Of a stretch of 14,522 nucleotides of DNA, positions 7,339 to 13,442 are shown piece after piece. A program made the translations under genes and the position numbers. The notes under the pieces were generated by a model. It did not search any database and was not told the DNA's origin. It was given only the letters and a program-made list of their open reading frames with translations. The stretch is from positions 1 through 14,522 of the forward strand of contig CAKPCA010000024.1 of assembly GCA_934141145.1 (NCBI GenBank). The letters are read 5' to 3'. Every line of letters starts with the position of its first letter. Position 1 is the first letter of the stretch. Source of the stretch: an uncultured Bacilli bacterium. Lineage in GTDB: Bacteria; Bacillota_I; Bacilli_A; RF39; UBA660.

Positions 7339-8077
7339 TATAGTAAATGTAGCGTGGATGTATCCTGATATACTTAATTTACACGGTGAACGAGGTAATG
7401 CAAAAGCATTTGAACTTGTAAGCAAAAAAATGGGTGTTAAACTTAATATTGATAGGATAGATGATATAGATTCAAATATAAATTATGAAAACTATGATAT
7501 TTTACTTTTTAATGCTGGTGAATTAAAACATATTGAAAAGGTAAAAGAAAGATTAGAAAATGATATAGATAAAATAAAAGAATATATAAAAAATAATAAA
7601 ATAATATTTGTAACAGGTACAACAGGAGCTTTATTTGCGAATAATATAGATAGATTAGATGGTAGTTCTTTTAATGGATTAAATCTTCTTGATATGGATG
7701 TAAAAGAAAGAAGTATGGTGCTTGGTGATGATTTATATTATAAATTTGAAAAAATGGAAATAATGTCATCACAAATACAAATGATAGATATTACTTTAAA
7801 TAAAGCAAAAGAGTTTGGAAAAATAATATATGGTTATGGTAATGATGAAAAGAATGAAGGCGCTAGAAATAAAAATTTATTATTTACAAATGCACTAGGT
7901 CCAGTACTTGTAAAAAATCCATGGCTTACTGAATATTTAATTAATTTAGCACTAAAAAATAAGGGACTAAAAGAAATAAACAAAAAGATAGATTTTGATT
8001 TAGAATTAAAATCTTTAGAAAGTGCTAAAGAATTTATAAATAAGAAAATAGAAAGTGAAAAGAATACTCAAAAATAG
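7331..8077 (+). CDS. gatD: GatD-like class I amidotransferase subunit with apparently lost Cys/His active site
   Basis: 248 residues from ATG 7331, close to S. aureus GatD (243). Family landmarks: YPDILNLHGERGN (11-23), YDILLFNAGE, GLNLLDM (116-122), YGYGNDEKNEG (167-177), KNLLFTNALGPVLVKNP (181-197), and a helical C-terminus. GatD normally hydrolyses glutamine for MurT with a Cys nucleophile in ICGGYQ and a His in YLHGP. Here these read VTGTTG (Thr95) and NALGP (Leu189). The GFENHGGRT segment is also absent. Glutaminase activity therefore looks lost unless a distant residue substitutes. The preserved overall sequence, overlap with murT and good ribosome site argue for a functional protein rather than decay. 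It could be a structural or regulatory partner, or allow use of free ammonia or another co-substrate. Confidence 0.8.
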   Translation: MSNIVNVAWMYPDILNLHGERGNAKAFELVSKKMGVKLNIDRIDDIDSNINYENYDILLFNAGELKHIEKVKERLENDIDKIKEYIKNNKIIFVTGTTGALFANNIDRLDGSSFNGLNLLDMDVKERSMVLGDDLYYKFEKMEIMSSQIQMIDITLNKAKEFGKIIYGYGNDEKNEGARNKNLLFTNALGPVLVKNPWLTEYLINLALKNKGLKEINKKIDFDLELKSLESAKEFINKKIESEKNTQK

Positions 8078-8087
8078 TATTTTTTTT
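8063..8087 (+). terminator. Intrinsic terminator at the end of the MurT/GatD operon
   Basis: A 6-bp stem AATACT/AGTATT (8063-8068 with 8076-8081), 7-nt loop, then a T-run to 8087. It overlaps the gatD stop codon. A second inverted repeat, TTTTTCATT/AATGAAAAA, overlaps its U-tract and could pair in competition. Confidence 0.55.
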
Positions 8088-8122
8088 CATTTGAATGAAA
8101 AAACTTTACAAGTAAACTATGT

Positions 8123-8152
8123 TTGTGGTTGTTTTTTAAGGTTTAATATAGT
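8123..8152 (+). promoter_or_regulatory. Possible yebC promoter
   Basis: TTGTGG (8123-8128), an 18-nt spacer and TATAGT (8147-8152). An alternative -10, TATAAT, lies at 8157-8162 with no -35. yebC follows a terminator, so a promoter is expected in this gap, but its exact place is uncertain. Confidence 0.35.
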
Positions 8153-8184
8153 AAAATATAATAAGTAAAAAAAGGAGTGTTAAT

Positions 8185-8901
8185 ATGGGAAGAGCATATG
8201 AAGTTAGAAAAGCATCAATTCAAAAAACAGGAGCAGCTAAAGCGAAATTATATTCAAATTTCGCAAAAGAAATTTATTTAGCAGCTAAACAAGGTGGAAC
8301 AAGTATTGATGCTAATGCAAGCTTAAAAAGATTAGTAGAAAAGGCTAAAAAGAGTCAAGTACCAGCAGATATAATTAATAGAGCAATTGATAAAGTTAAT
8401 AATGGTGCTGATGAAAGTTATACATCTTGTAGATATGAAGGATTTGGTCCAGGAGCATCTACTGTAATAGTTGATTGCCTAACAGATAATGTAAATAGAA
8501 CTGTTGGATTTGTAAGAACTGCTTTTACAAAGAGTAAAGGAAAATTAGGTGTAGAAAATTCAGTATCACATTCTTATGAAAATCTTGCAATAGTTGGATT
8601 TAAAGGTATGGGGGAAGAAGAAGCTCTTGATGCATGTTTAATGGAAGATGTTGATGTTAAAGATGTTGAAACAGATGAAGATTTAACTATTATATATGGT
8701 GATGCAAAAGATTTACATAAAATAAAAGAAGCATTAAAAAAAGCTAAGAACGATATAGAATTTGAAATTGATGAAATAAGTATGGTTCCTTTAGATAAAA
8801 TATCACTTGATGGTGAAGAAAAAGAATTATTTGAAAAATTATTAAATATGCTTGATGATATAGAAGATGTTCAAAATGTATATCATAATGTAGAACTATA
8901 A
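8185..8901 (+). CDS. YebC/TACO1 family protein (YeeN/YebC2-like)
   Basis: 238 residues, the full family length. The N-terminus GAAKAKLYSNFAKEIYLAAKQGG, then ASLKRLVEKAKKSQVPADIINRAIDKV, YEGFGPGASTVIVDCLTDN, VRTAFTKSKGKLG and VSHSYEN follow the family throughout. The GAAKAKLYSNFAKEIY form is closer to E. coli YeeN-type (YebC2) proteins than to classic YebC. YebC proteins were long annotated as transcriptional regulators; more recent work links the family, including mitochondrial TACO1, to translation through proline-rich stretches on the ribosome. The C-terminal third is acidic (ELFEKLLNMLDDIEDVQN). A strong AAAGGAG site lies 7 nt before the ATG. The gene stands alone between the gatD terminator and the lemA promoter. 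Confidence 0.9.
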   Translation: MGRAYEVRKASIQKTGAAKAKLYSNFAKEIYLAAKQGGTSIDANASLKRLVEKAKKSQVPADIINRAIDKVNNGADESYTSCRYEGFGPGASTVIVDCLTDNVNRTVGFVRTAFTKSKGKLGVENSVSHSYENLAIVGFKGMGEEEALDACLMEDVDVKDVETDEDLTIIYGDAKDLHKIKEALKKAKNDIEFEIDEISMVPLDKISLDGEEKELFEKLLNMLDDIEDVQNVYHNVEL

Positions 8902-8909
8902 AAAAATAA

Positions 8910-8939
8910 TTGACTAATTAAATAAATATAATATATAAT
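8910..8939 (+). promoter_or_regulatory. Sigma-A-type promoter for the lemA operon
   Basis: TTGACT (8910-8915), an 18-nt spacer and TATAAT (8934-8939). The ribosome site AAGGAGATGAT follows at 8946-8956, so the leader is short. Confidence 0.65.
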
Positions 8940-8961
8940 GATAATAAGGAGATGATAAAAA

Positions 8962-9510
8962 ATGCCATGGATTATTATTGGTGTTATAGTAGTGTTAATT
9001 ATCTTATGGATAATAAGTACTCAAAATAGTTTAGTAAGAAAAAGAATGGTTGCAGAAAATGCATTTGCAGATATTGATGTTCATTTAGTAAAAAGATATG
9101 ATCTTATTCCTAATATAGTTAATACTGTAAAAGGTTATGCAAAACATGAAAAAGAAACTTTAGAAGGAGTTATTAATGCTAGAAATAAAGCAGTAAGTGC
9201 TGGAAGTGTTGATGATAAAATTAATGCTGATAACGAAGTAACACAGGCGATAAGTAGATTATTTGCTTTAACTGAAAGTTATCCAGAATTAAAAGCAAAT
9301 ACAAATTTCTTAAGTTTACAAGAAGATTTAAAAACTGTAGAAACAGAACTTGCAGGTGCTAGAAAATATTATAACGTTGCTGCAAGAAATTATAACTATG
9401 CAATAGCAGCTATACCAGCAAATATAGTTGCAATGATATTTAAACATAGCCCAATGCCTATGTTTAGTGCTGATGAAGAACAAAGAAAAAATGTTAAAGT
9501 AGAATTTTAA
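8962..9510 (+). CDS. lemA: LemA family membrane-anchored protein
   Basis: 182 residues, normal for the family. One N-terminal membrane segment (about 3-19) is followed by a helical domain with the LemA signature: AENAFADIDVHLVKRYDLIPN, then VNTVKGYAKHEKETLEGVIN, with ARKYYNVAARNYN near the C-terminus. LemA proteins have an N-terminal segment outside and a helical bundle; their biochemical role is unsettled. In many bacteria, as here, lemA lies next to a gene for a membrane protein with a Gly-rich tail. The start is set by an AAGGAGATGAT site and the TTGACT-N18-TATAAT promoter. Only 13 nt separate it from the DUF2207 gene, so both are one transcript. Confidence 0.92.
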   Translation: MPWIIIGVIVVLIILWIISTQNSLVRKRMVAENAFADIDVHLVKRYDLIPNIVNTVKGYAKHEKETLEGVINARNKAVSAGSVDDKINADNEVTQAISRLFALTESYPELKANTNFLSLQEDLKTVETELAGARKYYNVAARNYNYAIAAIPANIVAMIFKHSPMPMFSADEEQRKNVKVEF

Positions 9511-9523
9511 CTGGGAGGAAGAT

Positions 9524-11260
9524 ATGAAAAAGAATTTTATAAATTTACTTTTTGTATCTTTTTTTATATTTTTGGTTTTTCCATTTTGTGCAAAAGCAGA
9601 TGGACCAGATGATTATATAATCAATAAATATAATGTAGATATAAATGTAAATGAAAATAATGTACTTAATATAACTGAGACTATAGATGTAAATTTTTCA
9701 CAAGAAAAACATGGTATTTATAGAAAAATACCATTAAAGAATACATATTATAGAAAAGGTATAGAGGCGACAACAAAAGCAAAAATTTCTAATTTATCTA
9801 TAAATGAACAATATTCTAAAGATAAAATAAATGGAAATTTAGAAATAAAAATTGGAGATCCATATAATTATGTAACAGGAGAAAAAAAATATATAATAAA
9901 ATACGATTATGATATAGGTGATGATAATGTTGATTTATATGATGATCTATATTTTAATATAATTGGTACAGAGTGGACTACATATATAAAAGATGTAACA
10001 TTTAAAATAACAATGCCTAAAGAGTTTGACTCTTCATTAATAAGTTTTACTTCAGGAAGCTATGGATCTGTTGATAATGATGATGTTTATTATGATGTAG
10101 AAGGAAATGTAATAACTGGTAATATAAAAAGAAATTTAGGACAGGATTATGTGCTTTCAAGAGGTGAAGGTTTAACTGTTAGATTAGAGTTACCAGAAGG
10201 ATATTTTCAAGGAGAAAGACATGTTTTTGATCCTACATTTATAATTATTCATGGACTTTTAATATTCTTTTTAGCATTAGTTATTGTTTCTATAATATTA
10301 TTTAAGAAATTTAGCTATAGAAAAAAAGATTTATTAGTTGTAGAATATGCAGTACCAGATAATTTATCACCAGCAGAGGTAGGTTATTTATATGATGGTA
10401 GTGCTAAAAATAAACATATAGTTTCACTAATAACTTATTTTGCAAATAAGGGTTATTTAGAAATTATTAATAATAGTAAAAGAAGTTTTTCATTTAAGAA
10501 ACTAAAAGGTATAGATGATTCAGAACCAGATTATGCAAAAAAGACATTTAATGGTTTATTTAAACATGCTAATAGCGAAGGTATAGTTAAGAAAAGCAGT
10601 TTAGAAGATACTTTTTATACTACCTTATCTTCTGCACTTTTAATTTTATCAAAAACTCATAAAATATATAAAACTAGCCATACGTTATGTGGATTACTAT
10701 ATATATTTATGATGGTTGGACCATTTTTCTTAAGATTATTTTTAAATGATTGCATGACATATAAACTTGAATATTATTACTATTTTCAAGATGCAATAGT
10801 AACATTTTTAGTATTTATAAACTTTGTACTTGGTTTGATATTTTTGATAAATAATAAGAAAAGAACAGAAGAAGCAACTAAATATTATAATAAAATGAGA
10901 GGCTTTAAACAATACATGGAATATGTAGAAAAGGATAAGTTAGAAGCACTTGTACTTGATAATCCTAATTATTTTTATGATATACTACCATATGCTTATG
11001 TACTAGGTGTATCAAGTAAATGGACTGAAAAATTTGAATCAATTACGCTTGCACCTCCATCATGGTATAGTGGTGATGTATATTCTCCTACTACAGGAAT
11101 GTTTGATGTAGTAGCGTTCAATAATTCACTTACAAGAACACTTTCAAGTGCATCTAGTGTAATGAGCTCAAGTCCAAGTTCATCATCAAGCGGTGGAGGC
11201 TCTGGTGGTGGAGGATTCTCCGGCGGAGGCGGCGGCGGAGGCGGCGGCGGAAGCTGGTAA
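9524..11260 (+). CDS. DUF2207 membrane protein with poly-glycine C-terminus
   Basis: 578 residues. Order: signal peptide (about 1-25, likely cleavage after AKA); extracytoplasmic beta-rich domain (about 27-235) with the DUF2207-typical VNITETIDVNF and HGIYRKIP; membrane helix 1 (about 238-261); a cytoplasmic stretch beginning VEYAVPDNLSPAEVGYLYDG; two more helices (about 387-407 and 424-443); then MRGFKQYMEYVEKDKLEAL and LPYAYVLGVSSKWTEKF; and a Ser-rich then almost pure Gly tail (551-578) ending in SW. DUF2207 proteins commonly accompany LemA, and a Gly-rich terminus is shared with YgcG/TPM-type LemA neighbours. The function is unknown; an envelope-associated role with LemA is inferred. A GGGAGGA ribosome site lies just before the ATG. 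The tail uses GGC codons that are rare elsewhere in the window. Confidence 0.88.
   Translation: MKKNFINLLFVSFFIFLVFPFCAKADGPDDYIINKYNVDINVNENNVLNITETIDVNFSQEKHGIYRKIPLKNTYYRKGIEATTKAKISNLSINEQYSKDKINGNLEIKIGDPYNYVTGEKKYIIKYDYDIGDDNVDLYDDLYFNIIGTEWTTYIKDVTFKITMPKEFDSSLISFTSGSYGSVDNDDVYYDVEGNVITGNIKRNLGQDYVLSRGEGLTVRLELPEGYFQGERHVFDPTFIIIHGLLIFFLALVIVSIILFKKFSYRKKDLLVVEYAVPDNLSPAEVGYLYDGSAKNKHIVSLITYFANKGYLEIINNSKRSFSFKKLKGIDDSEPDYAKKTFNGLFKHANSEGIVKKSSLEDTFYTTLSSALLILSKTHKIYKTSHTLCGLLYIFMMVGPFFLRLFLNDCMTYKLEYYYYFQDAIVTFLVFINFVLGLIFLINNKKRTEEATKYYNKMRGFKQYMEYVEKDKLEALVLDNPNYFYDILPYAYVLGVSSKWTEKFESITLAPPSWYSGDVYSPTTGMFDVVAFNNSLTRTLSSASSVMSSSPSSSSSGGGSGGGGFSGGGGGGGGGGSW
11192..11257 (+). repeat. 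GC-rich simple repeat encoding the poly-Gly tail
   Basis: 22 codons, 19 of them GGN, in a GC-rich island within very AT-rich DNA, including runs of GGC GGA GGC GGC. The tandem trinucleotide structure makes it a likely site of slippage and length variation in multiples of 3. Confidence 0.8.
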
Positions 11261-11315
11261 AAAAATAGTAAAAATTTAGTAATAGTAGACATATACTATA
11301 TTAGTAGGTGGTAAT

Positions 11316-11684
11316 ATGTCTAAGAAAGAAGAATTTAAAGCATTTGTAAAATTACATCCAGAATTAATAAAATTTGTTAAATCAAATGAAATGACATGGC
11401 AAAAATTTTATGAAATATATTTTTTATATGGTAAAGAAAATAGTGTATGGGATAAATATTTTAAAGATTTAGAAGAAGATTCATCATCAAGTTCAAAAGA
11501 GTCATTTTCTGTAACTGATTTAATAAATATGGTTAAAAAAGTAGATTTAAATAGTGTTCAAAAAAACATTACTAATATTAGCAAAGCATTAGGACTAGTT
11601 CAATCTTTAGTTACAAAAGAAGATACTAGTGCACAAACTGATGCATATACTCCAAGACCATTATATAAGAAGTTTGAAGACTAA
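11316..11684 (+). CDS. ylbD: YlbD-like protein
   Basis: 122 residues. The N-terminus EEFKAFVKLHPELIKFVKS followed by MTWQKFYEIYFLYGKENSVWDKY matches the start of B. subtilis YlbD (FKxFVKxHPELI...TWQxLYEExxLxGE). The second half has a Ser-rich linker (about 55-61) and an amphipathic stretch (LINMVKKVDLNSVQKNITNISKALGLVQSLV) before a polar tail. YlbD is described as a spore-coat protein in B. subtilis, but it occurs more widely next to ylbE and ylbF, so sporulation in this organism should not be inferred from it. It lies 55 nt after the DUF2207 gene with an AGGTGG ribosome site and no clear own promoter, so it is probably cotranscribed. It overlaps ylbE by one base (TAATG). Confidence 0.8.
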   Translation: MSKKEEFKAFVKLHPELIKFVKSNEMTWQKFYEIYFLYGKENSVWDKYFKDLEEDSSSSSKESFSVTDLINMVKKVDLNSVQKNITNISKALGLVQSLVTKEDTSAQTDAYTPRPLYKKFED

Positions 11685-11905
11685 TGAATTTAGATGTACA
11701 ATTTAAAATAAAAAATAATCCTATGCTTCAAAAATATATTAGAGAAAATTCATATTGGTATAAAAATTTAAATCGTAATCCAGATTTAATAGAAGTTTTA
11801 ACAGATGAAATGAAAGAAAAATATAAACTTACAACCGCAGATAAAATAAATAGTTTAGGACAAAAATTAGACTTAATATCTACTTTTATAAATGTACTTA
11901 AATAG
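11684..11905 (+). CDS. ylbE: YlbE-like protein
   Basis: 73 residues, matching the short length of B. subtilis YlbE. Shared features are the central IRENSYWYKNLNRNPDLIEVL (the family has FIRxxPxWYRxLSRxP), then KEKYKLTTADKINSLGQKLDLISTFINV (family YxKTxPHKVNQFSNxLxMASMM). No function is known for the family. The ATG shares its first base with the ylbD stop (TAATG), so translation is coupled by termination-reinitiation. Recognition is by pattern and by the conserved neighbour order ylbD-ylbE-ylbF. Confidence 0.8.
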   Translation: MNLDVQFKIKNNPMLQKYIRENSYWYKNLNRNPDLIEVLTDEMKEKYKLTTADKINSLGQKLDLISTFINVLK

Positions 11906-11913
11906 AGGTTAAT

Positions 11914-12219
11914 ATGAACGAATTACAAGATGAAATAATAAATAAAATAGATAATTTAGATGAAGTAAAAAAACTAAAAGAACTAATACAAAAACTTAAT
12001 AATAATGATGAATATATACATTTAATGAAAGAATTTGAAAAAAATCAGGTAAATTATGTAAAAGATAATGTTCTAAAAGAAAAAATAATAGAACTTAGGA
12101 AAAAACTATTTGAAATAGAAGAATTAAAAGAATATCTTAGTATAGAATCAAATTTAAGATTATTTTCAAATCAAATAAGTAATATAATATCATCTATAGT
12201 AAATGAAAAAAATTGTTAA
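11914..12219 (+). CDS. ylbF: YlbF/YmcA family protein, short form
   Basis: 101 residues, almost wholly helical and charged: DEVKKLKELIQKLNNNDEYIHLMKEFEK, then KEKIIELRKKLFEIEELKEYLSIESNLRLFSNQISNIISSIV, which fits the Com_YlbF (DUF964) helical fold. B. subtilis YlbF forms the Y-complex with YmcA and YaaT, which steers RNase Y mRNA processing and supports competence and biofilm. That protein is about 149 residues and has a C-terminal Cys-rich tail that takes part in Fe-S binding. Here the chain is about 50 residues shorter and ends in one Cys (EKNC), so Fe-S binding in the same way is unlikely. The ribosome site is GAGGT just after the ylbE stop. ylbG, often next in Bacilli, is absent. A terminator follows directly. 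Confidence 0.7.
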   Translation: MNELQDEIINKIDNLDEVKKLKELIQKLNNNDEYIHLMKEFEKNQVNYVKDNVLKEKIIELRKKLFEIEELKEYLSIESNLRLFSNQISNIISSIVNEKNC

Positions 12220-12245
12220 AAACTACCTTTTAAAGTAGTTTTTTT
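12218..12245 (+). terminator. Intrinsic terminator after ylbF
   Basis: A 9-bp stem AAAAACTAC/GTAGTTTTT (12218-12226 with 12235-12243), 8-nt loop, T-run 12239-12245. It overlaps the ylbF stop and closes the lemA-to-ylbF transcript. Confidence 0.75.
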
Positions 12246-12247
12246 AA

Positions 12248-12256
12248 TGCTATAAT
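12248..12256 (+). promoter_or_regulatory. Extended -10 promoter of rsmD abutting the ylbF terminator
   Basis: TGCTATAAT: the TGN extension plus a perfect -10 (TATAAT 12251-12256). No -35 hexamer is evident; that region is the terminator's right arm and U-tract. The expected start point is near 12263, 1-2 nt before the ribosome site. Confidence 0.55.
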
Positions 12257-12274
12257 AAATATAAGGTGAGATAT

Positions 12275-12817
12275 ATGAGAGTTATTAGTGGTTTTTTAAA
12301 AAAAAGAGAAATAAAAGGATATGATATAGATGGTACTAGACCAACTATGGATAGAGTAAAAGAATCAATGTTCGCAATGATACAAGATTATATAAAAGAA
12401 AAAGTATGTTTAGATTTATTTGCAGGAAGTGGTAATCTTGGAATAGAAGCAATAAGTAATGGCGCTAAAAAATGTTACTTTGTGGATAATAATAAAATTG
12501 CAATAAATACTATAAATGAAAATATTAAAAATTTAGGCATTGAAAAAAAGTGTGAAGTACTTCATAAAGATTATATGGATGCACTTTTATATTTTAAAGA
12601 AAATAAAATAAAATTTCATTTAGTATTTTTAGATCCACCATATGATAATGATGTAATAAATGATATTTTAAAATTTTTATATAAAAATAAATTATTAAAA
12701 AGAGAAGCTATTGTTATTTGTGAGTACCAAAAAGGTGAACTAAAAAGCGAATACTTTGAAGTAGAAAGAGAAAAGAAATACGGTTATAAAAAAGTTGGTA
12801 TATATGTTCAAAAATAG
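12275..12817 (+). CDS. rsmD: 16S rRNA (guanine-966 N2)-methyltransferase
   Basis: 180 residues from ATG 12275. A GTG at 12266 is in frame, but it lies inside the AAGGTGAG ribosome site, and the family starts MRVISG, so ATG 12275 is chosen. RsmD methylates G966 of 16S rRNA during 30S assembly using S-adenosylmethionine. Visible motifs: MRVISGFLKKREIKG (1-15), TRPTMDRVKESMFAMI (21-36), the SAM-binding DLFAGSGNLGIEAISNGA (47-64), and catalytic DPPY (120-123). The length is normal. It corresponds to B. subtilis ylbH, and its place after ylbD-ylbE-ylbF is conserved synteny. coaD, its usual next gene, is replaced here by a prepilin gene. It has its own extended -10 promoter and a very short leader. 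Confidence 0.92.
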   Translation: MRVISGFLKKREIKGYDIDGTRPTMDRVKESMFAMIQDYIKEKVCLDLFAGSGNLGIEAISNGAKKCYFVDNNKIAINTINENIKNLGIEKKCEVLHKDYMDALLYFKENKIKFHLVFLDPPYDNDVINDILKFLYKNKLLKREAIVICEYQKGELKSEYFEVEREKKYGYKKVGIYVQK

Positions 12818-12876
12818 CAAATAATATAAATGTGTTAATGTAAAATGTAAAGTTGATAAAAAATTAGAATATTATA

Positions 12877-12905
12877 TTGACTACTTAATCAAATGATGAT
12901 ATTAT
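12877..12905 (+). promoter_or_regulatory. Strong-looking promoter of the prepilin gene
   Basis: TTGACT (12877-12882), a 17-nt spacer and TATTAT (12900-12905), 32 nt before the ATG at 12938. The 5' part of the rsmD-prepilin gap (12818-12876) shows nothing else. Confidence 0.6.
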
Positions 12906-12937
12906 TGAAATGTAAAATAAAGAGGAGGAAAGAAGTT

Positions 12938-13369
12938 ATGAAAAAAATGGATAAGAAAGGGTTTACATTAATCGAATTATTAGCAGTTATCGTTATACTT
13001 GCTATTATCATGGTAATAGCAGTACCACAAATTTTAAATGTAATTGATAAATCAAGAAAGAGCGCTTGGGAAAGTAATGTTAAAATGATTGAAGAAGCTG
13101 TTGAAACAAATGAAGCTTTAATCACTACTAATATGACTACAGAAAGCGGTACAGTATCTGTATTAAGTGAAGCAGGTTGTAAATCAGCTAACATTACTAA
13201 AATGGCTGATATTGATACAACTGCAACTACAATTGCTGATGGTACTTATGCTGCTGAAACTGGATGTAAATTCAAAGTATCTCCAACAGAAAATGGAAAC
13301 TTTAAAAACCAAACTGCTCAAGATATAACTTGTACTGCATCTGGATGCTCACATGCTAATGCACAATAA
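12938..13369 (+). CDS. Type IV prepilin / pseudopilin (ComGC-like N-terminus)
   Basis: 143 residues from ATG 12938, chosen for the AGGAGG site (12923-12928) and because the prepilin leader then reads MKKMDKKG. An upstream in-frame ATG at 12893 lies before the -10 box. The leader is followed by the class III cleavage signal KKG|FTLIELLAVIVI, with Glu13 at +5, and a hydrophobic assembly helix to about residue 35. The globular part is small, Thr/Ala-rich and acidic, with four cysteines (81, 110, 132, 137) that could form two disulfides. Such subunits are cut by a prepilin peptidase and assembled into a pilus or competence/secretion pseudopilus; no assembly genes are in the window. Codon use has more C-ending codons than neighbouring genes, and the promoter and ribosome site are strong, suggesting high expression. 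It is monocistronic. Confidence 0.88.
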   Translation: MKKMDKKGFTLIELLAVIVILAIIMVIAVPQILNVIDKSRKSAWESNVKMIEEAVETNEALITTNMTTESGTVSVLSEAGCKSANITKMADIDTTATTIADGTYAAETGCKFKVSPTENGNFKNQTAQDITCTASGCSHANAQ

Positions 13370-13381
13370 TTTGAGTATTTA

Positions 13382-13416
13382 AAAGATAAATATATTATTT
13401 ATATTTATCTTTTTTT
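13382..13416 (+). terminator. Strong intrinsic terminator after the prepilin gene
   Basis: A perfect 13-bp stem (13382-13394 with 13400-13412), 5-nt loop TTATT, and T-run 13411-13416. It sets the prepilin off as a single-gene transcript. Confidence 0.8.
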
Positions 13417-13417
13417 A

Positions 13418-13426
13418 TGCTATAAT
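13418..13426 (+). promoter_or_regulatory. Extended -10 promoter of nfo abutting the prepilin terminator
   Basis: TGCTATAAT, identical to the rsmD element, starts 1 nt after the terminator's T-run. No -35 hexamer is visible. The expected start point near 13433 coincides with the GGTGAT ribosome site. Confidence 0.55.
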
Positions 13427-13442
13427 TTATATGGTGATAATA

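Noticed and set aside
10996..11292. Minus-strand frame with a poly-proline run
   Set aside because: The prolines are just the reverse complement of the poly-Gly tail codons of the DUF2207 gene.
13431..13442. nfo start at the upstream in-frame ATG 13431
   Set aside because: It lies at or before the predicted transcript start and has no ribosome site; ATG 13443 has GGTGAT and matches the family N-terminus.
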